The notes under the pieces: generated by a model
The model's input: the letters and a program-made list of their open reading frames with translations, nothing else
Databases searched by the model: none
Told to the model about the DNA's origin: nothing
Part shown: positions 24,933-31,914 of the stretch, one piece after another
How the letters are laid out: each line of letters begins with the position of its first letter
Position numbering within the stretch: the first letter of the stretch is position 1
NCBI GenBank assembly: GCA_039183635.1
Contig: JBCDBL010000040.1
Span: 1 to 31,914, forward strand
DNA: 31,914 nt
DNA from: JBCDBL01 sp039183635
GTDB lineage: Bacteria; Pseudomonadota; Alphaproteobacteria; Caulobacterales; Parvularculaceae
Direction: 5' to 3'
Translations under genes and position numbers: made by a program

Positions 24933-26174
24933 TTATCTTGGCGCCGCCAAATCTAAAAGTTGCGTCTCGAACCGCTCCAGGATCGCCTTCTTGTCCCAGA
25001 CCCTGCACGCTTGCCGTCTTGCGGCGGCGCCCAGGCGACGGCGTTGGTTTTCGTCGCGGGCGAGCGTTTCAATCGCAGCGGCCAGTGCGGTGGCGTCCCC
25101 CGGCGGTACGCTGACGCCGCAGCCGTTCACCTCCGCAGACAGGCCTGTGCCCGGGGCGGCGCCGGCGATCACCGGACGTCCGGAGGCGAGCATGCCGGTG
25201 AGTTTGGAGGGCAGCACAAGGTCGGCCGCGTCGGCTTTTTGAGGCAGAAGGTGTATGTCAGCCGCATTCAACAAAGCGTTGAGGCGTTCGGCCGGCTGAA
25301 ACGTCATGAATGTGACGGTGTTCAGCCCCTCGGCGCGCGCGCGAATGGCGTCCGCTCCAGGGCCTTGTCCGCAAATAACGAACCGGATCGGCTTGTTTTG
25401 CAAAAGGCGGGCGGCGTCGATGACGGTCTCCAGCCCTTGTTTGTTCGATATCGCGCCGGAGTACAAACAAACGATTTCCTCCTTCGCGATGCGCCATTGC
25501 GCGCGATAGGGGGAGGGGACGTTCTGCAACGGGCGAATGTCGTCCGTATCGACCCAGTTGCGAAATTCGAATACGGCGTCTGCCGTGCGCCTCTTTTCGT
25601 TCAGCAAGGCGCACATTTTGGGGGAGATTGAGCTGGCGACATCAAACTGATTAAAAAGTATGCGTTCTATTAAAAGGCCCGCTTTGATCGCAGCGCCCGC
25701 CTTGACGAGGCCGGAGGCCTTCGCCATCTCCACCTCGAAGTCCTGAACATGAACCCAGCTTTTCGCGCCCGTCAGGCGCGCCGCCGCTAAGGCTGCGGGC
25801 GCGCCGGCAAGGGACGGAGCGATGGCGAAAACCACGTCCGGCTTGTGCGCTTGCGCTGTTCTCAGCAATGGAATGGCGGACGCGGCGAGCCAGCTGACAT
25901 GGTGAAGGATGCGTTTTACCCCGCTTGGGCGTTGCGGCACATAGATCGGCGTACGGCGCACAGATACGCCGTTTAACATCTCCCGCCCGCGCGCGCTTTT
26001 TGCGTAACCTTCGGCGATGCGCCAGGCCGGGTAATAGGGCGGCGCCGTGACGATGCGCGCATCATGGCCGCGCGCCGCCAGCCACTCCGCCATTTCTGTC
26101 GTGTACTTACCGATGCCGACAGCTTCGGGGGCGTAGTTCACGCCATGCAGGAGGATTTTAAGGGATCGCGCCAT
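24933..26174 (-). CDS. Glycosyltransferase family 4 (WcaI-like)
   Basis: A 413-residue GT-B enzyme with the WcaI-type opening LKILLHGVNYAPEAVGIGKYTTEMAEWLAARGHDARIVTAPPYYPAW, the central WVHVQDFEVEMA, and a C-terminal domain VCLYSGAISNKQGLETVIDAARLL ... DLVLPSKLTGMLASGRPVIAGA. In colanic acid synthesis WcaI-type enzymes add a sugar to the repeat unit, and the same role in this cluster's glycan is likely. It is convergent with the beta-helix gene, so it has its own promoter. AAGGGG precedes the ATG at close spacing. The exact donor sugar is not predictable. Confidence 0.9.
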   Translation of the reverse strand: MARSLKILLHGVNYAPEAVGIGKYTTEMAEWLAARGHDARIVTAPPYYPAWRIAEGYAKSARGREMLNGVSVRRTPIYVPQRPSGVKRILHHVSWLAASAIPLLRTAQAHKPDVVFAIAPSLAGAPAALAAARLTGAKSWVHVQDFEVEMAKASGLVKAGAAIKAGLLIERILFNQFDVASSISPKMCALLNEKRRTADAVFEFRNWVDTDDIRPLQNVPSPYRAQWRIAKEEIVCLYSGAISNKQGLETVIDAARLLQNKPIRFVICGQGPGADAIRARAEGLNTVTFMTFQPAERLNALLNAADIHLLPQKADAADLVLPSKLTGMLASGRPVIAGAAPGTGLSAEVNGCGVSVPPGDATALAAAIETLARDENQRRRLGAAARRQACRVWDKKAILERFETQLLDLAAPR

Positions 26175-26300
26175 GACGCCCCTTACGTATAGAAGCGCGC
26201 AACGTTAGGCCAGCGAATATCGACATCTGCACATTTACGACAGCTTGAAGCATATGCAGGCGAAGCGGTTCGCGATCTGTAATCTTATCAAATGAAGGCT

Positions 26301-26356
26301 TAGAGCGCGTTTGCGCTTGTTGCGTTTACTCACATGATGGGGCGCAAACGGCTCTA
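26301..26356. repeat. Imperfect inverted repeat overlapping the autotransporter stop codon
   Basis: TAGAGCGCGTTTGCGC (26301-26316) pairs with GCGCAAACGGCTCTA (26342-26356) apart from one bulged G. The right arm includes the autotransporter TAG stop (26354-26356 on the minus strand). It may serve as a terminator, although no T-run follows. The TAGAGCGCG core recurs at 13366 and 13445. Confidence 0.65.
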
Positions 26357-29300
26357 GAACTTAAGGCGCAGGACGCCGGACACCTGGTGGGCGGTGACAT
26401 CTTCCCGGGCGACATCGGTGTCGAAACGCACGACGCCGCTGAGGCGGCCGGACCGGGCGGCCAGGCCGGCCCCGACGCGGCCCCAATACTCATCGGGCGC
26501 AAGGCCGGCGAGGGGGATGATTGCGTTCGGCGCTGCTGCGAAACGGGCGATCACAAGGGGCGCCTCGTCCTCAAACTCCCGAATGGCGGCCAGCCGGACG
26601 AATGGCGCAATCTCGCCTGATCGTGTACGGAACGGGCGATCGCCTTCCAGGGCGAGTTCGCCGACATTGGAGCGTATGTCCCGTTCATCCACGGTCATAT
26701 TATAAATATCGGCGCCGGTTTCCGTGTAATTGTCGATTTCCGTTTCTGAAGCGCGATAGGACGCCTCGGCGGATAGGCGTAACTTGCGGATCTCCTTCGT
26801 GACGCCGAAGGTGACGCCGTAAGCGAACGTCGTGGCGTCTGCATCGCCTTCCGCTGTGCGTATGGTTGTGGCCACGGGAATAACACGTTCCGTCTCGTAT
26901 TGGCCCAGACCGAAAGAAATATAGCCGTCCGCATAGAACCAATTGTCCGAGTAGGACCCGTATAGCGAAGCGATGGCGGTGTTGTCCCGCTGTTCGCCGC
27001 CGGAGGCGGTGTCCACCTTGCCGGATGCGAACGTGCCGGCGAGGCCGAGCGCGGCTTTGCCGCCGATCCTGCGGTCGACCCCGACGGTGACGCCGGCGGT
27101 GACGAAATCGTCGCTGGCGCCGGCCTGATTGTCTGCGTCGCCGAACACGACATCCCCGGCGATGAACGCGCCCCAATTTTCCGGCAAGCGCATGCGCGAA
27201 GCCGGGCGGCGGGCGAGCGCCCGTTCGGCGGCGGTTCGCATGACTTGCGTTGAGGGCGCCGCAGAAGCGATCTGCGTCTCGGCGATGCTAAGGTTGTTTG
27301 TTTGCACCCCCCTGGCGCCGGCGCGTATGGCGGACGCCCGCCCGGCGAAATGATCGCTGAGGACGGTGGAAAAGGATTGTGCTGAAATCGTGCTGACAAG
27401 GGTTTCAACGGGCGCAAGGGAATCGTAGGCGTCGCGTTTTTGCTCATCTGTCAACGGTGCGAAATCGTCCAACAGGGCGTTGAATTGCGTCATGCTTGAA
27501 TCGCCGGCCGCCAGATCGGCTTCAGCCAAAGCCGCACCGAGGCCGGTCAGCCCGCCCGCAACGGCCTGCTGCACGGCGGTTTCGAGATCGGACTGGAAAT
27601 CAACGCCGAGCGTCACGACAACATCGGTAGAGGTGTAAAAAACACCGGCATCCGTACCGAGATTGTTGGTAATTGTATCGAAGTAAGGGCTGGTCGGATC
27701 TGAGCCGTCCGGGATGAGCCCGGAGGATGTCAAAAGCGTCAAGGCGCGCCCGCTTGTTGGAATAAAGCTGCCGTCCGGGGCTAATATCAGCTCGCCATCC
27801 AGCATGGCTTGCCCGGAGATTTCCAGCAAGTCCGCCGTCGATGCGCCGACTTCCGCCAGCAATGTCGCATCGTCGCCCTGGATGTAATCGCCTGTGATAG
27901 ATAGCGTACCGATTGAATTGCCCGGAGAGACGGTTCCGGCCATGGCGTAAAAGCCGGCGTCCGTTGAAATAATGCCGTCCCCGGAGACGACGCCGCCCAT
28001 ATTAAGAAGGCGCGCGCGCGAGCGGAAGGATCCGTTGACGTTTAGCTCGCCCGTCTCAACAGCAGTGTCGAGCCATGTGGTCAGCTCACCGCCTGAATTG
28101 ATTTGCAGCCGCGCATCGTCGTTGTTAATGCGCAATCGATCGACTTCGAAGTTACGCGTCGAAAGCGTCGTCGCGCCCGCCGCGCCAAGCAGCACGTCAT
28201 AGTAGCGCGCCGCCGTCCGTGTTGTTTCAAGGTTGGCCGCGCTGGTGTTGGTGAAGCCTGAGAAGCTGCCGTCATAGCTTGGCGATGTGTAATAATCGAT
28301 CAGGTCCTGCGGCGTGCCGAGGCCCTGCAACGCCGTCTCAAGCTCTATGTCGGTTAAAACCCCTTCGTTGGCCAACAGCATGCCAATGGTGCCGTTGGGC
28401 AACTGTTGGGCCTGCAATTCCGAGACAAGCTGGTCGACGGCGCCGCTATAGGTGTTGGTCGCTTCGTCATAGGAGACGCTGAGGGCGCTCGTGATTTGTA
28501 TGCTTGGAATTAGCACGCCATCAGAGTTATTCGGTACGATAACGTCCTGACCCGGTTGATATTCAGGCGTGTCGTTGGCTGCGATTTGAACGAAGTTTCC
28601 TTCGCCGTCTTTAAGATAAAAGCCCACTTCCTGGGATTCGGTCCAGTGCGCTGCGTTCTCCCAGTCTCCGTTTCCAGGTCTGGCGTCAAAGTATCTGTAC
28701 GGGTTGTTGTCGATGATCCAGTCTTTGAATTCTTCTAAAGGTTGGTAAACGGAAATATCGCCATAGGTTGATAACTCGCTGCCGGTGGGGTTGACGCCGC
28801 CGCTGAGAACGCCGACCTGCAATGGCAGATCCGTGCCGGCGTTGACGATTAAGGGCCCGCCGCTGTCCCCAGGCGCTGTGGTCGCTTCATTGGCGACGGC
28901 CGAGCCGGGAAAGGTGTCCAGGGGAATATTGCGTGTCGGATCGTCAAAGTCATAAACGAGCACAGGCTGCGTTAAGGGCGGCAATCCGTCTGGCCGAACG
29001 CCAAGCTCATCCCACGAGGTATAAACCGGACCGAGATCGTTCGCCCCTTCCCGCCGCAGATTATCGCCGCTGAGCGCGCCGGTGCTGCCGATGCCGAGGC
29101 GGCCGTAGCCGACAATGTTGACCCGCTCCCCTGCGGTTGGGGTGGCGAAGGACAGGCCTTGGTACGCTATGCCCTCTACGGGGTTTTCCAGGGCCACAAT
29201 GGCCAGATCGCCTTCATAAAACTCAATATTGCTGGGTTCGTAGATGACGTCAGTGGCGCCGACCATGCCCTGGCCGGTTGTGAGCCAGTTTTGAACGCCC

Positions 29301-29644
29301 TCCGAGCCGAACACAGGATCGAAAGACACGCCGAGCCTGTTGGTCCCTTCGCGCCCATACGCCGTTTCGGGCGAGGAGTTGAGGCAATGGGCGGCGGTGA
29401 GGAAAAAGCGTGGATTGATCAGTGAACCGGTGCATGTGCTCGCGCCCGATCCGTCGGCGGCCGCTGACGCCATAATGCCCACCGCTTGCCATCGGTTTGA
29501 GTTATCGACGATCTCGGGCGGGTCTGTGTCGTCGCGTATGATGATGGCGTGGGCGGGCGCAAGGGCGTGGGCGAGGGCGGCGGCCGCAGCGATGGCCCCG
29601 CGCGAGGTTTGGCCCATCAAGCGGAATGCGGAACGGTGGGACAT
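26354..29644 (-). CDS. Autotransporter with trypsin-like serine protease domain
   Basis: A 1096-residue type V secreted protein. Residues about 1-33 are a signal peptide ending AHALAPAHA. Residues about 50-315 form an S1-type protease with the triad H86 (FLTAAHC), D146 (EGDLAIV) and S261 (APGDSGGPL); C71 and C87 could form the usual disulfide beside the active His. Residues about 320-760 are a repetitive passenger with PATR-like stretches (GVVSGDGIISTDAGFYAMAGTVSPGNSIGTLSITGDY). From about 824 a beta-barrel autotransporter domain (NWGAFIAGDVVFGD) ends in LRLKF with the terminal Phe required for BamA recognition. GGGAG lies 11 bp upstream of the ATG. It is a single gene, probably a surface or released protease; its substrate is unknown. 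Confidence 0.93.
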   Translation of the reverse strand: MSHRSAFRLMGQTSRGAIAAAAALAHALAPAHAIIIRDDTDPPEIVDNSNRWQAVGIMASAAADGSGASTCTGSLINPRFFLTAAHCLNSSPETAYGREGTNRLGVSFDPVFGSEGVQNWLTTGQGMVGATDVIYEPSNIEFYEGDLAIVALENPVEGIAYQGLSFATPTAGERVNIVGYGRLGIGSTGALSGDNLRREGANDLGPVYTSWDELGVRPDGLPPLTQPVLVYDFDDPTRNIPLDTFPGSAVANEATTAPGDSGGPLIVNAGTDLPLQVGVLSGGVNPTGSELSTYGDISVYQPLEEFKDWIIDNNPYRYFDARPGNGDWENAAHWTESQEVGFYLKDGEGNFVQIAANDTPEYQPGQDVIVPNNSDGVLIPSIQITSALSVSYDEATNTYSGAVDQLVSELQAQQLPNGTIGMLLANEGVLTDIELETALQGLGTPQDLIDYYTSPSYDGSFSGFTNTSAANLETTRTAARYYDVLLGAAGATTLSTRNFEVDRLRINNDDARLQINSGGELTTWLDTAVETGELNVNGSFRSRARLLNMGGVVSGDGIISTDAGFYAMAGTVSPGNSIGTLSITGDYIQGDDATLLAEVGASTADLLEISGQAMLDGELILAPDGSFIPTSGRALTLLTSSGLIPDGSDPTSPYFDTITNNLGTDAGVFYTSTDVVVTLGVDFQSDLETAVQQAVAGGLTGLGAALAEADLAAGDSSMTQFNALLDDFAPLTDEQKRDAYDSLAPVETLVSTISAQSFSTVLSDHFAGRASAIRAGARGVQTNNLSIAETQIASAAPSTQVMRTAAERALARRPASRMRLPENWGAFIAGDVVFGDADNQAGASDDFVTAGVTVGVDRRIGGKAALGLAGTFASGKVDTASGGEQRDNTAIASLYGSYSDNWFYADGYISFGLGQYETERVIPVATTIRTAEGDADATTFAYGVTFGVTKEIRKLRLSAEASYRASETEIDNYTETGADIYNMTVDERDIRSNVGELALEGDRPFRTRSGEIAPFVRLAAIREFEDEAPLVIARFAAAPNAIIPLAGLAPDEYWGRVGAGLAARSGRLSGVVRFDTDVAREDVTAHQVSGVLRLKF

Positions 29645-29720
29645 TGGCGTTTCGGCTCCCGTAAATCATGCAAATAGCATCTGAAAAGACGCGATTTCGC
29701 CGAGAGGATAACGTCACAAG

Positions 29721-29749
29721 GTTAATCTTCGCCTTATGCGAAGGTTAAC
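29721..29749. repeat. 12-bp inverted repeat in the divergent promoter region
   Basis: GTTAATCTTCGC (29721-29732) and GCGAAGGTTAAC (29738-29749) pair at 11 of 12 positions around CTTAT. It sits between the autotransporter start and the arsC promoter and could be an operator for either gene. Confidence 0.6.
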
Positions 29750-29750
29750 A

Positions 29751-29779
29751 TTGACCGGGCTTTTATCATTCAATATATG
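29751..29779 (+). promoter_or_regulatory. arsC promoter
   Basis: TTGACC (29751-29756) and TATATG (29774-29779) are 17 bp apart. This predicts a start point near 29786 and a leader of about 34 nt before the ATG at 29820. The -10 element lies within the ArsR-type palindrome. Confidence 0.65.
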
Positions 29780-29784
29780 TTGAA
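29769..29784. promoter_or_regulatory. ArsR-type operator
   Basis: TTCAATATATGTTGAA is a near-perfect palindrome (7 of 8 pairs) of the TTCAA-N6-TTGAA form used by ArsR/SmtB repressors. It covers the arsC -10 region, as expected for repression relieved by arsenite. A further TTGAA half-site lies at 29788-29792, so TTCAATAT (29769-29776) also pairs with ATATTGAA (29785-29792). No arsR gene is in the window. Confidence 0.6.
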
Positions 29785-29819
29785 ATATTGAAGTGTACGG
29801 CGAAGGGGTATCGGCCTTT

Positions 29820-30254
29820 ATGAAAAACGCGCTTTTCTTATGCACGGGGAATTCCGCCCGATCCGTCCTGGCGGAGGCGTATCTCAACCATGCTGGCGCA
29901 GGTCTTTGGCAAGCCTATTCGGCGGGGTCCAAGCCCGTTGGCCGGGTTAACCCTTTTGCGATTGCGACCCTTGAAGGGGCGGGAATCGCGCCGGGCGCGC
30001 CGCGCTCGAAAAGCTGGGATGAATTCGCTGAAGCCGGCGCGCCGGAAATGGATCTTGTGGTCACCGTGTGCGACAGCGCGGCGGGGGAGACGTGCCCCAT
30101 CTGGCCCGGCGCGCCCCGAACGCTCCATTGGGGGTTTCCGGACCCCGCCGCCGTCGGCGGCCCGGATGCGGACAAGGCGGCCGCGTTTGAAAAGGTGTTT
30201 CAGGACATTCGTGCAAGGATCGACACGTTTTTGGCGCAAGGCGCGGACGCATAG
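29820..30254 (+). CDS. arsC: Arsenate reductase (low-molecular-weight phosphatase type)
   Basis: A 144-residue cytosolic ArsC of the thioredoxin-linked LMW-PTPase fold that reduces arsenate to arsenite. The P-loop FLCTGNSARS gives CX5RS, with the attacking Cys near residue 8. VVTVCDSAAGETCPIWPG holds the second and third redox Cys, and HWGFPDPA holds the general-acid Asp. ATG 29820 is preferred to a GTG 27 bp upstream, because the family begins directly with the KNALFLCTGNSARS strand. GAAGGGG (29802-29808) lies 11 bp before it, slightly far. It forms a two-gene unit with the aquaporin gene, 3 bp downstream, and is probably repressed by ArsR. Confidence 0.93.
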   Translation: MKNALFLCTGNSARSVLAEAYLNHAGAGLWQAYSAGSKPVGRVNPFAIATLEGAGIAPGAPRSKSWDEFAEAGAPEMDLVVTVCDSAAGETCPIWPGAPRTLHWGFPDPAAVGGPDADKAAAFEKVFQDIRARIDTFLAQGADA

Positions 30255-30257
30255 GCG

Positions 30258-30977
30258 ATGTCGTTTTCTCTCTCCCAGAAACTCCTCGCCGAGGCGGTGG
30301 GAACCGCGTTTCTCCTCGCGGTCGTCGTCGGCTCCGGTATTATGGCGGAGAGCCTTGCGGCGGGGAACGACGCGGTTGCTCTGCTCGGCAATACGCTTGC
30401 AACAGGTGCGATCCTGGTCGTCCTTATCCTGATTTTTGGACCGGTCTCCGGCGCGCATTTCAACCCCGCGGTGACGTTTTCGTTTTTGCTGCGCAAGGAG
30501 ATTTCGCTTGGCCTCGCCGGCGCCTTCGTCGCGGTTCAGGTCGTCGGCGGCTTTGCCGGGGTCGCCATCGCCCACGCCATGTTCGATCTCCAAATGGTCC
30601 AGACCGGCGTAAAGGTGCGGTCGGGGCCTGGACAGTGGCTGGCGGAGGGCGTTGCGACCTTTGGGCTTGTGATGACGATCCTGGGCTGCGTGCGGTTCCG
30701 GCCCGAGGCGGTCCCTTACGCCGTCGGCCTGTTCATCACCGCGGGCTACTGGTTCACCTCCTCCACCTCTTTCGCCAATCCGGCCGTGACGCTGGCGCGG
30801 TCGTTTTCCGACACGTTCGCCGGCATCCGCCTGGACGATGCGCCGGCGTTTATCGCCGCGCAGATGGTCGCCGCCGGCCTCGCCACTCTATTCGCCCGCT
30901 GCGCGTTCCAACAGGCCGCGCGCGGTCTGCAAGACGCGAATACCGGCGCTAGCAAAAAAGTCACCAAAGCGGCATAA
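30258..30977 (+). CDS. aqpS: AqpS-like aquaglyceroporin (arsenite channel)
   Basis: A 239-residue MIP-family channel in the inner membrane with six TM segments and the two half-helix motifs HFNPAVTF and FANPAVTLARS, i.e. two intact NPA boxes. The length is normal for the family. In Sinorhizobium meliloti an aquaglyceroporin (AqpS) sits in an ars operon with arsC and lets arsenite flow out after reduction. The 3-bp gap to arsC here implies the same pairing, and it replaces an active ArsB/Acr3 pump in this segment. General water or glycerol transport is an alternative role. Confidence 0.88.
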   Translation: MSFSLSQKLLAEAVGTAFLLAVVVGSGIMAESLAAGNDAVALLGNTLATGAILVVLILIFGPVSGAHFNPAVTFSFLLRKEISLGLAGAFVAVQVVGGFAGVAIAHAMFDLQMVQTGVKVRSGPGQWLAEGVATFGLVMTILGCVRFRPEAVPYAVGLFITAGYWFTSSTSFANPAVTLARSFSDTFAGIRLDDAPAFIAAQMVAAGLATLFARCAFQQAARGLQDANTGASKKVTKAA

Positions 30978-30987
30978 GCTTGCCCTT

Positions 30988-31902
30988 ATGGATGGACCGT
31001 TAAATGCGTACCGCGCCCTGGTCGCGCGGGGAGAGTTGCAAGAGGACCCGGCGCAATCGTGCGCTGCGGACCATTTGCAGAGGCTTCACGACAGTCTGAA
31101 AGGCTATGCGCCGGGGCGAAAAACCTGGTTGCTCGGCAGAGCCAAGCCCGCGCCGAAAGGGGTGTATCTGTTCGGTGGCGTGGGGCGCGGCAAAAGCTTG
31201 TTGATGGACTTGTTTTTCGATGCTGCGCCGGTTGCTGCAAAACGTCGGGTCCATTTCCATGAATTCATGCAAGAGATGCACGAGCGTATTGGCGCATGGC
31301 GGGCGCTTGACGAGGGCGCGCGCAAGGCGCGGCCGGAATATGTGCGCGGCGCCGGCGAAGATCCCATTCGGCCGGCGGCGCGGGCCGTCGCCCAGGAAGC
31401 GACGCTTTTGTGCTTCGACGAGTTTTTGGTGACGGATATCGCCGACGCCATGATTCTCGGCCGGTTTTTTGAAGCCTTGCTCAGCGAGGGTGTCGTCAGC
31501 GTCGCCACATCGAACCGGGTTCCCGACAATCTTTACAAGAACGGCCTCAACCGGCAGCTCTTTACGCCCTTTATCGACCTTTTGAAAGAGCGGTTTCACA
31601 TCGTCGAATTGGACGGGCCTACGGATTATCGCATGGAGGGGCTGGCCGGGGCGCCGGTGTATTATACGCCCCTTGACGCCAAATCGGCGAAGGCCATGGA
31701 CGTAGCCTTCACGCGCCTCACCGGCGGCGCGGCGCCCCACGCCGAGACGTTGATCGTGAAGGGGCGGGAGCTTGTGGCGCCGCGCGCCCCCCCAGGCGCG
31801 GCGCGGTTAGCGTTTAGCGATCAGGTCGCCGCCCCCCTAAGCCCCCGCCATTATCTAGCCAACCCCAAGCGGTATAAAACCGGGTTACATGTAGGCGTTT
31901 AA
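30988..31902 (+). CDS. zapE: ZapE/AFG1-family ATPase, C-terminus lost
   Basis: A 304-residue P-loop ATPase of the AFG1/ZapE (LACE1) family, linked to cell division and protein quality control. Walker A is GGVGRGKSLLMD, followed by RVHFHEFMQEMHERI, Walker B LLCFDEFLVTDIADAM, and sensor region VATSNRVPDNLYKNGLNRQLFTPFI. The start at ATG 30988 (MDGPLNAYRALVARGELQEDPAQ) fits the family; the open frame upstream lies inside aqpS. Relatives are typically about 350-390 residues and continue after the PLSPRHYLANPKRYKT stretch. Here the frame ends at LHVGV near the window edge, so truncation by a sequence error, contig end or mutation is likely. Its promoter may be shared with arsC-aqpS or lie within aqpS. 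Confidence 0.85.
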   Translation: MDGPLNAYRALVARGELQEDPAQSCAADHLQRLHDSLKGYAPGRKTWLLGRAKPAPKGVYLFGGVGRGKSLLMDLFFDAAPVAAKRRVHFHEFMQEMHERIGAWRALDEGARKARPEYVRGAGEDPIRPAARAVAQEATLLCFDEFLVTDIADAMILGRFFEALLSEGVVSVATSNRVPDNLYKNGLNRQLFTPFIDLLKERFHIVELDGPTDYRMEGLAGAPVYYTPLDAKSAKAMDVAFTRLTGGAAPHAETLIVKGRELVAPRAPPGAARLAFSDQVAAPLSPRHYLANPKRYKTGLHVGV

Positions 31903-31914
31903 AAAAACAACCCC

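Overview
The window reads as a chromosomal segment of a fairly GC-rich alphaproteobacterium. Three things point there: an initiator tRNA of the form common in that class (C1·A72 ends, TCAGG/CCTGA anticodon stem), a methylcitrate operon divergent from an Xre/short-chain-acyl-CoA-type regulator, and an arsC-aquaporin pair of the kind known from rhizobia. The order or genus cannot be fixed from the sequence alone. No insertion sequence, integrase, CRISPR array or rRNA was seen. The right edge looks like a degraded contig end.

Layout. (1) 170-4243, minus strand: propionate operon prpD - NTF2-like - prpB - prpC, with 25-27 bp gaps. Its divergent regulator (4370-5830) begins with TTG. The 126 bp between them hold several TTTGC/GCAAA sites, one of which abuts the regulator start codon. 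(2) 5928-6004: initiator tRNA-fMet with its own promoter-like sequence. (3) 6305-7561, minus: two-domain AhpD/carboxymuconolactone-decarboxylase-like protein. (4) 7775-11992, minus: RND efflux pair (lipoprotein adaptor then inner-membrane pump) without an outer-membrane partner. (5) 12196-13284, minus: DUF2817 (M14-like) zinc peptidase. (6) 13681-16496, minus: ABC ATPase - FtsX-type permease - DUF3299 periplasmic protein. This matches the zinc-starvation operon type of Pseudomonas PA4064-PA4066, but the permease carries a long histidine-rich loop made partly of three 51-bp tandem repeats. (7) 16824-23205, plus: translationally coupled exopolysaccharide operon (acetyltransferase, Wzy-like polymerase, GT4, pyruvyl transferase, GT4, GT2), followed by a beta-helix protein (23278-24837) and a convergent WcaI-like GT4 (24933-26174). 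(8) 26354-29644, minus: large autotransporter with a trypsin-like protease domain. (9) 29820-30977, plus: arsC and an AqpS-like aquaglyceroporin behind a promoter that overlaps an ArsR-type palindrome. (10) 30988-31902: ZapE/AFG1 ATPase whose C-terminus is lost close to the window edge.

How the genes work together. The prp block turns propionyl-CoA plus oxaloacetate into succinate and pyruvate under control of the divergent regulator. The polysaccharide block makes, polymerises and decorates (acetyl, pyruvyl) a surface glycan; no flippase or export machinery lies in this window. The arsenic pair fits the known route in which ArsC reduces arsenate and a channel lets arsenite leave. The RND pair and the His-rich ABC system are envelope and stress modules.

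The least ordinary items are the His-rich insertion in the ABC permease, the NTF2-like gene built into the methylcitrate operon, the operator at the regulator's TTG start, a secretion-signal-less beta-helix protein at the end of the glycan operon, and an ArsR-type operator with no arsR in sight. No wholly new system could be demonstrated.
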